A stretch of 64,000 nt of DNA from Terriglobia bacterium (GTDB lineage: Bacteria; Acidobacteriota; Terriglobia; Bryobacterales; Bryobacteraceae): positions 34,430 through 98,429 of the forward strand of contig JAIQFS010000017.1 in assembly GCA_020073145.1 (NCBI GenBank). Direction: 5' to 3'. A program made the position numbers and the translations under genes. The notes beneath the pieces are model-generated. The model did not search any database. It was not told where the DNA came from and worked only from the letters and a program-made list of their open reading frames with translations. This document shows, piece after piece, positions 48,062 to 57,160 of the stretch; the first letter of the stretch is position 1, and every line of letters starts with the position of its first letter.

Positions 48062-48163
48062 TTACCGCTGCTGGGCTCTCCGGCCACGGCGCCGACGCAT
48101 AAACAGAAACAGCAGTCCGCCCGCGGACAGCCAAATCAAGCTCTGCACGATGGTGTTGTTCAT
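48062..48163 (-). CDS. tiny membrane protein, IWLxAG paralog 1 (33 aa)
   Basis: A 33-residue protein beginning MNNTIVQSLIWLSAGG, followed by a hydrophobic run and an Arg-rich tail (RRRRGRR). The ATG lies 19 bp after the tadC stop and has GGAG 8 nt upstream, so it reads as the next gene of the tad operon. It is a paralog of the 31-residue gene downstream. Too short for routine gene finders. No named family is recognised. Confidence 0.62.
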   Translation of the reverse strand: MNNTIVQSLIWLSAGGLLFLFMRRRRGRRAQQR

Positions 48164-48182
48164 GGTATTGTCTCCAGTCTCC

Positions 48183-49127
48183 TTAATGGATTTGTTTCAT
48201 CATCGGGAACAAATATTTGAAAATTTGCAGAATGCCAGGTCCAGCGGCGACGATTAACATCGACGGCAGAATGAAGAAGAAGATGGGGAAGACCAGTTTG
48301 ACGCCGACCTTTCCCGCGCGTTCTTCGGCTTGCTGCCGGCGCTGGGTCCGCATGAAATCCGAATGATTACGCAGCGACTCGCCCATGCTGGTGCCAAACC
48401 GGTCGTTCTGAATGAGGATGGCCATCAGCTTGCGGACTTCCGACTCGCCGGTGCGCTCGGCAAAATTGCGCAGGGCTTCGGAACGGCGCTTGCCGGCGCG
48501 CATCTCCAGCGTTACCAGCGACATTTCTTCGCTTAACTCCGGATGGCTCATCTGCAGTTCGCGCGCCACGTGCTGGATGGCCTGATCCAGGCCCAGGCCC
48601 GCCTCCACCGATACCACCAGCAGATCCAGAGCGTCGGGGAGGGAAAGGCGGATGGTCTCTTGGCGCTTCGTGATCCGTTTTTCGAGAAAGAATCCGGGAA
48701 GAATCCATCCCGCAGCGCAGCCGGAAACCAGCACGGCGATCCGCATCACGTTGTTGTCGGGCATGCGGGCCTGGATGGCCAGGCTGATCACGAGCATCAT
48801 GAACGTCGCGAAGATCCGTAATCCGAAAAACACCGCGACGGCCGTATCGGAGCGGTAACCCGCCCGGATCAGGTCGGTGCGCAAAGACGTGATGTCGGTC
48901 TCGGAGGACGGAACCCGGGAGCCGATCTGGTGCAGCACGGTGACGATGGTGCTCGCTTGCGGCTCGGCAATCTCGTCGATGACGCGGTGTTCCCCGCCCC
49001 CAATGACCGGGGTTCCGAGTTGCTTCATGAACCGGCCGGGCTTGTACAAGAACCGATAGCCGACAAACGTGAGCCCGACCATCATCATCGAGAATGCGCA
49101 CAAGGAAAGCAAAATGGGATGTTCCAT
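48183..49127 (-). CDS. tadC: Tad pilus inner-membrane platform protein TadC
   Basis: A 314-residue T2SS-F (GspF-like) protein with hydrophobic segments near residues 5-25, 100-150 and at the C-terminal end. LSLPDALDLLVVSVEAGLGLDQAIQHVA is the characteristic cytoplasmic domain start of TadC. With TadB it forms the inner-membrane platform for Flp pilus assembly. Its start is 1 bp from the tadB stop. Confidence 0.92.
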   Translation of the reverse strand: MEHPILLSLCAFSMMMVGLTFVGYRFLYKPGRFMKQLGTPVIGGGEHRVIDEIAEPQASTIVTVLHQIGSRVPSSETDITSLRTDLIRAGYRSDTAVAVFFGLRIFATFMMLVISLAIQARMPDNNVMRIAVLVSGCAAGWILPGFFLEKRITKRQETIRLSLPDALDLLVVSVEAGLGLDQAIQHVARELQMSHPELSEEMSLVTLEMRAGKRRSEALRNFAERTGESEVRKLMAILIQNDRFGTSMGESLRNHSDFMRTQRRQQAEERAGKVGVKLVFPIFFFILPSMLIVAAGPGILQIFKYLFPMMKQIH

Positions 49128-49128
49128 A

Positions 49129-50100
49129 TCAAACCTTGATGTTGATGATCTTCTTGATGAAGAAATTTCCCAAAATCTGGGCGAAGATGGCGCCGCCGAT
49201 CATCCATTTGCCGTCGGAATCCTCCGCCATGCCCTGCAGGTAACCGGGGGCCACCAACAACAAGCCCACCATGGTGGCGACCGGCAGCACCGTCAAAATC
49301 GTCGCCGTAAGGCGCCCATGAGCGCTGGCCGCCTTGACCTGGCCTTTCAGCCGGAAGCGCTCGCGAATGACATAAGCCAGGCGTGTCAGAATTTCACTGA
49401 GGTTGCCGCCGGTCTGTTTCTGCAGCAGGACCGACGACGTGAAGAACCGCGCGTCCAGCAACGGCACGCGTTCGGTAAAATTCCGGAGGGCCAGATCCAG
49501 CGGCGCGCCCAGGTTCTGTTCGTTGAATAGGGCGCGAAACTCCTGGCCTAACGGATCGGCCAGCTCTTCGCCGAGCATTTCGAGGCTGATGGTAAAGGCA
49601 TGGCCGGCGCGCATGGAACGGGAGAGGAAGTCCAGCGCTTCGGGAAACTGTTCTTCGAACTGGTCCAGACGCTTCTTGCGCTTGTGCCGCACGAAGAAGT
49701 ACGGGGCCACGGCGCCGATGACGCCCAGCAGAAGAGCCGTGATGGTGGCATTGAAGATGAAGGGCAGCAGAGACCCGAGGCCTAACCCGGGTATTGCGGC
49801 CAGGGCCATGGCCGCCATCAAACGCGACGCCGACCAGTTCAATCCCGCCTGCTGCAACTGCAGTTGAATATGTTTAGAGAACTGGAACGAGGTGAACAGC
49901 GCCTTGATCCCAGTCTGCCTGTCGGGGTCCAGTTCTTTTAGCAGGGCGGCGACGGTGATGTTCGAATCGCCGGAGGCCGTCTCCAGCAAGCCGGCCATCT
50001 GCTTCTTGCGCTGCGCATCGAAAAACTTCGTCCCGACGCTGACCGCAAGTAGGATCAGCGCGAAAACCACGACGAAGGAGACGACCATCCCAACCGGCAT
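49129..50100 (-). CDS. tadB: Tad pilus inner-membrane platform protein TadB
   Basis: A 323-residue T2SS-F protein with an N-terminal transmembrane segment and the cytoplasmic domain FEEQFPEALDFLSRSMRAGHAFTISLEMLGEEL, given here as its known TadB-type core in short pieces. The tail has two further hydrophobic segments. It begins directly after the cpaF stop codon. It pairs with TadC to form the platform. Confidence 0.92.
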   Translation of the reverse strand: MPVGMVVSFVVVFALILLAVSVGTKFFDAQRKKQMAGLLETASGDSNITVAALLKELDPDRQTGIKALFTSFQFSKHIQLQLQQAGLNWSASRLMAAMALAAIPGLGLGSLLPFIFNATITALLLGVIGAVAPYFFVRHKRKKRLDQFEEQFPEALDFLSRSMRAGHAFTISLEMLGEELADPLGQEFRALFNEQNLGAPLDLALRNFTERVPLLDARFFTSSVLLQKQTGGNLSEILTRLAYVIRERFRLKGQVKAASAHGRLTATILTVLPVATMVGLLLVAPGYLQGMAEDSDGKWMIGGAIFAQILGNFFIKKIINIKV

Positions 50101-51462
50101 TTAGTTGATCTCCACTACCGTTTGGAACATCTGGGGAGCGAGCGTGACGCCCGAAGCCCGCAGGCGTTCGTAAAACTTCGGACGAATTCCCGTTGCGCGG
50201 AACCGCCCAATTACTTTTCCGGCCTCCGTGATGCCGGTTTTCTCGAACAGGAAAATATCCTGCAGGGTAATGATGTCCTGCTCCATGCCGACCACTTCGG
50301 TGATGTGCGTGATGCGGCGCGAACCGTCGCTGAAGCGGGAAACCTGGATGAAGAGGTTCACCGCGGACGCAATCTGCTGGCGGATGGAGCGGATTCCCAT
50401 ATTTGAATTGGCCATACCCACCATCACCTCGAGACGGCCCAGGCCGTCGCGCGGGGTGTTGGCGTGGATAGTGGTCAGCGAGCCATCGTGGCCCGTGTTC
50501 ATCGCCTGCAACATGTCCAGAGCTTCCTCCGAACGGACCTCACCGATGATGATTCGGTCGGGCCGCATACGGAGAGAGTTGATGACCAGTTGGCGAATGT
50601 GAATGGCGCCGTTGCCCTCCACGTTGGCCGGCCGCGTTTCCATGCGGGCGACGTGGGTCTGTTGCAGCCGCAATTCGGCCGCGTCTTCAATGGTGACGAT
50701 GCGCTCGTCTTCGGGAATGTAGGATGAGAGAGCGTTGAGCAGCGTGGTCTTACCGGAGCCGGTTCCGCCGCAGATCAGGACATTCAGCCGGCACTTGACG
50801 CAGGCTTTCAACAGTTCCAGCATGCCTTCGGTCATGGCCAGTTTGGCCACCAGGTCTTCGCCCTTTAACGCGTGGCGTCCGAACCGGCGGATGGACAGCA
50901 GCGGCCCGTCCACGGCGACCGGAGGGATGGCGGCATTGACACGCGAGCCGTCAGGGAGTCGCGCGTCCACCAGCGGCGACGATTCGTCAACCCGGCGGCC
51001 TACGCGCGAGACCACTTTTTCGATGATGCGCAGCAGGTGCGCGTCATCCTTGAATTCCACCGGCGTCCGGTAGAGTTTGCCGCCCCGTTCCACGTAAACC
51101 AGGTGCGGTGTGGTGACCAGAATATCGGAGACCGTGGGGTCCTGGAGCAGAGGCTCCAGCGGCCCCAGCCCGAAGACTTCGTCGAGGATCTCCTCGATCA
51201 CCCGGTCTTTTTCCACCAGGCTGAGCGGAGTCTTCTCTTCTTCCACCAGTTTGGCGACTGCCGCCCGAATTTCGGCGCGCACCCGTTCGCCGGCCATCGA
51301 GGAGAGAGCCTCGAGATTGATGCGATCCAACAGCTTCCGGTGGAGCGTGAATTTCAGCTCCTGGTACTCCGGCGTGTACCCTTCCCGGTTAAAGAGGCGA
51401 TTAACCCAGCCGGTCTCTTTACCTTCGCCTGTTCTCGTTGCGCTATCTAATCCTGCTGCCAT
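50101..51462 (-). CDS. cpaF: Tad secretion ATPase CpaF/TadA
   Basis: A 453-residue hexameric ATPase of the VirB11/GspE type powering pilus extension. Walker A is ICGGTGSGKTTLLNAL, followed by ERIVTIEDAAELRLQQTHV (Asp/Glu box), GEVRSEEALDMLQAMNTGHDG (Walker B region) and TTIHANTPRDGLGRLEVMV (His box). The N-terminal helical domain is complete. It lies 7 bp after the cpaE stop. Confidence 0.95.
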   Translation of the reverse strand: MAAGLDSATRTGEGKETGWVNRLFNREGYTPEYQELKFTLHRKLLDRINLEALSSMAGERVRAEIRAAVAKLVEEEKTPLSLVEKDRVIEEILDEVFGLGPLEPLLQDPTVSDILVTTPHLVYVERGGKLYRTPVEFKDDAHLLRIIEKVVSRVGRRVDESSPLVDARLPDGSRVNAAIPPVAVDGPLLSIRRFGRHALKGEDLVAKLAMTEGMLELLKACVKCRLNVLICGGTGSGKTTLLNALSSYIPEDERIVTIEDAAELRLQQTHVARMETRPANVEGNGAIHIRQLVINSLRMRPDRIIIGEVRSEEALDMLQAMNTGHDGSLTTIHANTPRDGLGRLEVMVGMANSNMGIRSIRQQIASAVNLFIQVSRFSDGSRRITHITEVVGMEQDIITLQDIFLFEKTGITEAGKVIGRFRATGIRPKFYERLRASGVTLAPQMFQTVVEIN

Positions 51463-51469
51463 AGTATGA

Positions 51470-52630
51470 TCACCCGAAAAGCGCGAAGCGCTTAGATTTT
51501 CCAGACTCTTCTTCCAGACCGCCGAGTTTCACGGCGAGTTTGGCAATATGTTTTCCCAGTTCGGAGTTGCGCGTCAGCATGCGGCCTTCGGCATAGGCTT
51601 CGTACAACTCCGGATAGTCGTTTGGAACCATGCAATAGATCGGCACGCCCAGCATCTTTTCCAAGTCTCCGGGCGTGATGTCGAGCCTCTTTGGCGCGCG
51701 GTTGAGAATCAGCTTCAATCGGTGCTTGCCATACCCGCTGTCGAGGAGCGTCTGGATGATCTGCTTGGACTGGTGCAAGGCCGGAACTTCCAGCGTTGTG
51801 ACCAGACACGCTTCGTCGATTTCCTCCAACGCGGCCATGGCCAGGCGGCTCAGACTCCGTCCCAGGTCCACCAGCGTCCAATCGTAGTTGGGCCGCGCGA
51901 AGCCGAGCACGTGCCGCACCTGCTCGTCCTTCAACTGCTGTTTGGATCCCAGAGCGAGCGGCGAAGCCACAATCTCCACTCCCGGGATTCCGTTGGAGAC
52001 GAGGGCCTTCCAATAGTGAATGTCCAGCCTGTGAAGGTTATTGACCGCGTCGAGAATCGAATACACCGACTTGGTTTTGGTGATGAAACCGACCAAACCG
52101 GCGTCTAGATCGAGGTCCATCAGCAACACCTTCTGATTCTGCCGACCCAGTTCCGCCGCCACGTGGCAGGCGAGAGTGGTAGCGCCGCAACCCCCTTTGG
52201 CCGACAGGAATCCGTAACTCTTGCCTGCCCCTTTGGTGCTGCTGCTGCGGCGGCTGCGTTCGATGGAGCGTTTTTCCAGCGACTTGCGCAGCGGTTCCTG
52301 CAGCGGCGGGTACAGGAATTCGTTGATACCGGCGCGCAACGAAGCCAGAATGGTATCGGCGTCCGCGGCGATGTGGAGCGCAATGATCATGGGATCGCCC
52401 ACGGCATTGCGGATGGAAGCCACCAAGCCCTCGAGCGGCTCCCTCCAACTGCTGATGTCCACCAGCACGACATCCGGACGCATGCGCTCGAGGCGATCGA
52501 GGAAATTGCTCAGATCGCCTACGTCCTGGTGCTCGACGATGACCCGGAATGGCAATCCTTGGAGGCAGGCTTGCGCCTGGTCTAACAACTCGCGGTTCTC
52601 AATTGCCAATCCGATGGTCAGCGGGTACAT
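51470..52630 (-). CDS. cpaE: CpaE/TadZ pilus localisation ATPase
   Basis: A 386-residue MinD/ParA-type protein. The N-terminal ~120 residues form a receiver-like domain (RPDVVLVDISSW, GINEFLYPPL) and the rest a deviant-Walker ATPase with SAKGGCGATTLACHVA and MDLDLDAGLVGF. TadZ/CpaE positions the Tad machine at the pole or other sites. The receiver-like D may not be phosphorylated. It starts 22 bp after the cpaC stop. Confidence 0.9.
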   Translation of the reverse strand: MYPLTIGLAIENRELLDQAQACLQGLPFRVIVEHQDVGDLSNFLDRLERMRPDVVLVDISSWREPLEGLVASIRNAVGDPMIIALHIAADADTILASLRAGINEFLYPPLQEPLRKSLEKRSIERSRRSSSTKGAGKSYGFLSAKGGCGATTLACHVAAELGRQNQKVLLMDLDLDAGLVGFITKTKSVYSILDAVNNLHRLDIHYWKALVSNGIPGVEIVASPLALGSKQQLKDEQVRHVLGFARPNYDWTLVDLGRSLSRLAMAALEEIDEACLVTTLEVPALHQSKQIIQTLLDSGYGKHRLKLILNRAPKRLDITPGDLEKMLGVPIYCMVPNDYPELYEAYAEGRMLTRNSELGKHIAKLAVKLGGLEEESGKSKRFALFG

Positions 52631-52652
52631 GTCAGGTTCGCCGGATTCGTGA

Positions 52653-54233
52653 TCACTTGCCAGGAGCAGTCGGCATCGGCGGCGGCGTCACCCCGGGGTT
52701 AACCGGAGCCGCCGACGCCGGGGTAACCGGCATCAGTTGGAATTGAGTGCCGGCCGGAGCCGGAGCGGGCTGCCCCTGTCTTCTCTGTTCCACCAGTTCC
52801 TCGATGGGCATGGTGTCGGACGGTGCTTGTACCGGCACGGGGCCGGTTACAGCCAGGCTGGGCTGCTGCATGGGTATGGAACTGTTGGGTTCCATGAATT
52901 TGTCCTTGTAGTGCAGTGCCGGCACCGGTTTGCCGGCCGGAATCGGCCGCACAATCTCCGGCGTCACAATCACCAGCAACTCGGTATTGTTCTTATTTGC
53001 CGCCTTGGTTGTAAACAGTTTCCCGAGGAGTGGAATGTTAGCCAACCCGGGTATCTTGTTGAGACTTTCCGTGGTCCGGTTGTCGAGCAGACCCGCAATC
53101 ACGAAGCTCTGTTCATTCTCCAGTTCCACTTCAGTCAGGACGCGGCGAGTGGAGAGGGCCGGAATCGTGAATCCATCGAAGGTGACCGCATTGGAATAGT
53201 CCAGCGAACTGACTTCCGGCCCCACCTGCAGGCGAATGGTCCCGCGCTGCGTGACGGTCGGCAGGAAGTTGAGGCGCACGCCGAACTCGCGGAACATAAT
53301 GGTGACCGCGCCCACGCCCGCGCCGCCCTGCAGCATGGGGAAGGGGAACTCGCCGCCCGCCAGGAAGCTGGCCTGTTTTCCGTTGATCGCCAGAACGTTA
53401 GGCTCGGCCAGCATCTCCAACTGATTGTTGCTTTGCAGCGCCTTGATCGTGGCGGCCAGGTTCAGGTCCGGCCGGAACATGAAGATGTTCAGTGCATCGG
53501 CGACGCTGAATTGCGTGGGTCCCTTGTTGCCGAGCCCCGCGATGTTACCGCCCTTGGTCACGCCGATCGGGCTGAACTGCCCCGTGCTGACCGCGGTGGC
53601 CTGATTGCCGGCGCCGCTGGCAAGGTTCAAACCGAGACTGATGCTGGCGCTGCGATCCACATCGGCGAACTTGACCTTCAGCAGGACCTGGGTCTCCACC
53701 GGCGGCACGTCCACGCGCAGCAAGTTGATGGCTTTGCCCAGAGTCCCGGTGATGGCCATCACCCGATCCGACGACGTTACGTCCTTCACCCTGCCGCGCA
53801 CGAACGCCGTGTCGTTCTCATAGGTAACGTTGATCTGGTCATTGGGAAATTCGCGAGCCAATTGGTCCCGCACCGCATCGAGCTTCAGAGGGCTCATCCG
53901 GATGTTGAGGTCGTAGAGCAGACGGCTTCCATTCTGCTGCCAGACGATCAGAGACGTCTCTCCGGCCTGCTTGCCGTTGATGAGAACCTCTTTCGGGTTG
54001 ACCGCGACCGCCTCGACCAGGTCGCCGTTGGCAACAGAAACGCGCTGAATATTCAGCGGGCTGTCGATGATCAGCGACTTGCCGACCGTGACTGTCAGCC
54101 GCCCTGGAGCGCCGGCGCCCGAATCATTCTGCGGCGGTTGGGCCTGGCCGTCGGCCACTGCATTGGGAGGCGCCGCCACCCACAGACCGGCGGCCGCCAG
54201 CACAAGACCTGCGAGATGCTGTTTCCGTAACAT
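52653..54233 (-). CDS. cpaC: Tad outer-membrane secretin CpaC/RcpA
   Basis: A 526-residue secreted protein with a signal peptide, an N-terminal pilus-assembly domain (VTVGKSLIIDSPLNIQRVSV, INGKQAGETSLIVW), a BON-like region and the secretin domain (LRIQVGPEVSSLDY-like strands, ELLVIVTPEIVRPI). It forms the outer-membrane pore for the Flp pilus. The C-terminal ~90 residues are Pro-rich and probably disordered. It overlaps cpaB by one base. Confidence 0.93.
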   Translation of the reverse strand: MLRKQHLAGLVLAAAGLWVAAPPNAVADGQAQPPQNDSGAGAPGRLTVTVGKSLIIDSPLNIQRVSVANGDLVEAVAVNPKEVLINGKQAGETSLIVWQQNGSRLLYDLNIRMSPLKLDAVRDQLAREFPNDQINVTYENDTAFVRGRVKDVTSSDRVMAITGTLGKAINLLRVDVPPVETQVLLKVKFADVDRSASISLGLNLASGAGNQATAVSTGQFSPIGVTKGGNIAGLGNKGPTQFSVADALNIFMFRPDLNLAATIKALQSNNQLEMLAEPNVLAINGKQASFLAGGEFPFPMLQGGAGVGAVTIMFREFGVRLNFLPTVTQRGTIRLQVGPEVSSLDYSNAVTFDGFTIPALSTRRVLTEVELENEQSFVIAGLLDNRTTESLNKIPGLANIPLLGKLFTTKAANKNNTELLVIVTPEIVRPIPAGKPVPALHYKDKFMEPNSSIPMQQPSLAVTGPVPVQAPSDTMPIEELVEQRRQGQPAPAPAGTQFQLMPVTPASAAPVNPGVTPPPMPTAPGK

Positions 54234-55129
54234 TACTGTTTTTCCTCCCCGCTGCCGTCAAACTTGGCTTCGACTCTCTTGTTGCCGGAGATGATTTCCA
54301 TCACGTACGGCGCTTCCTTCCTGACCGGAGGCGGAAGCAGCGGCACGTCGTGCACCACCGTCCTGGCTCTGGACACATCCCGGTCCGGGCCCCAGAAGTC
54401 AGCGGTCTTCAGCTTGGTTCCCGAGAACAAGTTGGCCACGGCGGTGCCCGTGGTGGCCGCCACATCGCGATCGAGCGGGTTGCGCAGCACCAACTGAATG
54501 GTGGTCTGATGGCTGGCCAGACTCAACTCTTCCGCCTGTTGCGGCGTGACCAGCAGGTTGACCACCTGCACGGTAATGGGTTTGCCTTCGGGGTCCTTCT
54601 TAAAGTCCTGACCCGACGACAGCACCTCGATGTTCTGTAGCAGGGTCTTCGTCACGGTGCCCAGAGCGCTCGGCTCGTTGGGTGGCGCACCCGAGATGAG
54701 GACGTCGACGCGCATACCCGGAACCACGAATCCAGCGACGCCGACCACCTCGTTGACCGGGACGGCGACCGCCCGCATCCCCGTGGGGATAATCGCTGAA
54801 AATCCGCCGCCGGCTCCCTTGGCCGCCAAACGCAGCTCGATCACGGGCTCTTTGGCGAAGATCTTGGTAATCACGCCGCGTCCGACCAAGTCCTGTGTCC
54901 GTGCGGACGCTCCGGCCGGCACTTCGCCGGACCAGTCCTGCAGCTTGAGGTCTTCCTCTTTGAGGACCGTCCCCAATTCCAGATCTCGGGTCGCCACCGC
55001 AATTTTCGCCGTGGCGGGCGCCGCCTTGGTGGTCTGCGGCCGGTTCGACATGAGCCGGTACAGCAGAAGGCTCGCACCTGAAGCCACCACAAACGCAAAG
55101 ACTAAAACCGCTACGAATCTTTTATTCAT
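54233..55129 (-). CDS. cpaB: Tad pilus protein CpaB/RcpC
   Basis: A 298-residue protein with an N-terminal transmembrane helix (about residues 5-24, FVAVLVFAFVVASGASLLLY) and an SAF domain (VATRDLELGTVLKEEDLKLQ). RcpC/CpaB sits in the periplasm with the secretin. The longer open frame is not used: ATG 55129 directly precedes the membrane helix. The gap of about 165 bp before it contains a strong stem-loop next to flp. Confidence 0.9.
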   Translation of the reverse strand: MNKRFVAVLVFAFVVASGASLLLYRLMSNRPQTTKAAPATAKIAVATRDLELGTVLKEEDLKLQDWSGEVPAGASARTQDLVGRGVITKIFAKEPVIELRLAAKGAGGGFSAIIPTGMRAVAVPVNEVVGVAGFVVPGMRVDVLISGAPPNEPSALGTVTKTLLQNIEVLSSGQDFKKDPEGKPITVQVVNLLVTPQQAEELSLASHQTTIQLVLRNPLDRDVAATTGTAVANLFSGTKLKTADFWGPDRDVSRARTVVHDVPLLPPPVRKEAPYVMEIISGNKRVEAKFDGSGEEKQ

Positions 55130-55245
55130 ACATGTTCCCCGTTTCCGCCCGACTCTTCGGTTGCCGGGAACGCTCCTATCATCTGCCGCTGCGATCGTCT
55201 GGAAATGGCGGCGCTGCCATGCGCTGCCAACCAGTTCCATCGAAC

Positions 55246-55287
55246 GGGGCCCGCCGGCCGAGAGCGGCTATTCCTCCGGCGGGCCCC
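55246..55287 (-). promoter_or_regulatory. 12-bp perfect stem-loop directly after flp
   Basis: GGGGCCCGCCGG and CCGGCGGGCCCC pair perfectly across an 18-nt loop. The stem begins 6 nt past the flp stop on the minus strand and ends 116 nt before cpaB. There is no U-run, so it is likely an mRNA-stabilising or partial-termination element that lets pilin exceed the machinery. That role is inferred from position. Confidence 0.7.
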
Positions 55288-55293
55288 AAGAAC

Positions 55294-55476
55294 TTAGCTA
55301 GCGTTGGAATTGGCAGCCGCAAGCTGGGTGTTGGTTACCGACCAAATCCCCTGGATGCTGCCGCCAGCGCCCAGGAAAAGAGCAGCTGAGGCCAACGCGA
55401 CAAAGGCCATGAGCAGGGTGTATTCGATCAGATCCTGCCCTTGTTCGTCATTCCACAGATTGCGCACTATCGTCAT
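55294..55476 (-). CDS. flp: Flp-type pilin (type IVb)
   Basis: A 60-residue prepilin. The processing and packing region is EQGQDLIEYTLLMAFVALASAA: a glycine, the invariant glutamate five positions on, then Tyr, then a hydrophobic helix, as in Flp pilins. Cleavage is expected after G13. The mature pilin would be about 47 residues. It precedes the assembly genes and has its own strong stem-loop downstream. No prepilin peptidase (TadV/CpaA) gene is in the window. Confidence 0.92.
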   Translation of the reverse strand: MTIVRNLWNDEQGQDLIEYTLLMAFVALASAALFLGAGGSIQGIWSVTNTQLAAANSNAS

Positions 55477-55488
55477 GCCGATTCGCTC

Positions 55489-57159
55489 CTATGTGTTGAA
55501 TTTCGTCCGGCTCAATACCACACCATCGCGAGCCCCGGGTTTCGCCGCTCCAGGCTCTTTTCCAGTAGCTGAAGCAGCGGAATGGGTCTCGCCCGTCGTC
55601 TTCTGGGCTGGTTGGAAAATCAGCGCGATTCCATCGTCGTAGACTACGCGCCAGCGGCTGGATTCCTTGAGGGCGCCGGCTAAGGGCGCCTCGGGCGACA
55701 GCAGAACGGTGTTGATCCCGAAACGGTCGAGAGTCGTCTGCCAGTCGTACTTCACGTTCATGACGTCCAGGTACTTCTGCACGAAATCGTCGCCATAAAA
55801 ATCGCTACGGCCGTCCACAAAAACCCGATGGCCCGGATAGAGGCGATAGATCAGGTAGTCGCCCCATTCATCATTGGTAAAAATGCGCGCTCCCGAGTCG
55901 TTTCGGAGCATGGCGATGGCGCCGGCAGGATATGCCTGCGGATCGTATTCGGAACGGAAACCCTTGGGGGGCGCCGGTGCATAGAGCAGAGCAGCCACCA
56001 GCGCAACCGCCGCGATGCTCACGACGTGCCAGCGGGCCATGCCATCGATGGCGGCCACTTCCGACGCCGTGGTGAGATAACGGCGCGCCGCGTTCCGGAG
56101 CCACGCCGCCAGCTCCAGTTCCGGCAGTCTCTTGAGCCACGCATCCACCGCCGACGCCACCACTGGCGCCGCTACGATTCCGAACAGAGGGATGTTCCGC
56201 GATGCCAGCAGCGCCGCGTGGCCCCACATCAGGAGCAGGACAGCCTCGGTATAACTGCCCTGGGCAGCGTGCCAGATCGCTGCACCCGCCCCCAGAATCA
56301 GCAGGATCTCGAGGAACATCGCCATGGGATGGTGGAAATTCAACGTCAGGAATTCTGAGATGTGCTGCGCTTGGAAGGGATCGAAGAGATATTGGACGAC
56401 GTGGACATGCAAGTGATAGAAGTACGGATTGATCAGGCTGGCAGCCCCGCACGCGACCGCGGAGAGAAAGAAATTTCGGCCGCGCACCCGCGCGGCCAAT
56501 ACCTGGCTGCGGTCCGCCGAGAAGGCCATCTTCAATACTTCCCCGGCACAGTAGCCGGCCAGCATCAGAATACCGACGAAGAACCCGCCGTGGAGATTGG
56601 TCCATAAGATCGTCCCCAGCGGCAGGAGGGCCAGGTAGGGAACGCCCCACAACCGCGTGCGCCCCTCGCGAACGTTTTCCAGCGCGCGATAAAACAGGAC
56701 CAGGAAAAGCAGGGAGAACAGGTGCGGCCGTGCTAGCCAGTGGATGGCCGAGGCGGCCGTCGCCACCATGGTCACCACTACGGCCACAATCGGGTTGGCC
56801 CGGTGGAGCGCCATCCGGAACAACAGCAGGAAGGTGACGGCGATCAACACGATGCTGAACAGAACCACCGTGGCCAGTCCGCCGTGATGATTGAGCCACG
56901 CGAACACGATGTCGGAAAGCCACTCCCAGGCAAACCAGGGCTCACCTGCCTTGCTAAAGGAAAAAACATCCCGGGCCGGCACCTGATGGTTGCTCACGAT
57001 CCACTCGCCGGTCCGGATATGCCACCCCGTATCGCAGTCGCCAAGCAGGGTCTTGGCTCCGTCCATCCGGGCGAACAAGAATACGATGGGCATCAGGAAC
57101 GCGAAGTCCGTGAGAGAGGGCAGAAATTTCACAGCCAAGCTGTTCCTGGTGTTTTCCAT
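55489..57159 (-). CDS. polytopic membrane protein, unknown (GT-C-like)
   Basis: A 556-residue protein with around ten hydrophobic segments and a C-terminal soluble domain. DCDTGWHIRTGEWIVSNHQVP near the N-terminus is an acidic extracytoplasmic loop of GT-C glycosyltransferase style, and IFTNDEWGDYLIYRLYPGHRVFVDGRSDFY marks the C-terminal domain. It lies between PilZ and flp with 1-bp and 12-bp gaps, so it belongs to the tad operon. It may glycosylate pilin or envelope, which is inference. ATG 57159 is chosen because it follows the PilZ stop directly. Confidence 0.68.
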   Translation of the reverse strand: MENTRNSLAVKFLPSLTDFAFLMPIVFLFARMDGAKTLLGDCDTGWHIRTGEWIVSNHQVPARDVFSFSKAGEPWFAWEWLSDIVFAWLNHHGGLATVVLFSIVLIAVTFLLLFRMALHRANPIVAVVVTMVATAASAIHWLARPHLFSLLFLVLFYRALENVREGRTRLWGVPYLALLPLGTILWTNLHGGFFVGILMLAGYCAGEVLKMAFSADRSQVLAARVRGRNFFLSAVACGAASLINPYFYHLHVHVVQYLFDPFQAQHISEFLTLNFHHPMAMFLEILLILGAGAAIWHAAQGSYTEAVLLLMWGHAALLASRNIPLFGIVAAPVVASAVDAWLKRLPELELAAWLRNAARRYLTTASEVAAIDGMARWHVVSIAAVALVAALLYAPAPPKGFRSEYDPQAYPAGAIAMLRNDSGARIFTNDEWGDYLIYRLYPGHRVFVDGRSDFYGDDFVQKYLDVMNVKYDWQTTLDRFGINTVLLSPEAPLAGALKESSRWRVVYDDGIALIFQPAQKTTGETHSAASATGKEPGAAKPGARDGVVLSRTKFNT

Positions 57160-57160
57160 G

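Noticed and set aside
52737..54230. 497-codon open frame antisense to cpaC
   Set aside because: Shadow of the secretin gene; composition is atypical and no motif is seen.
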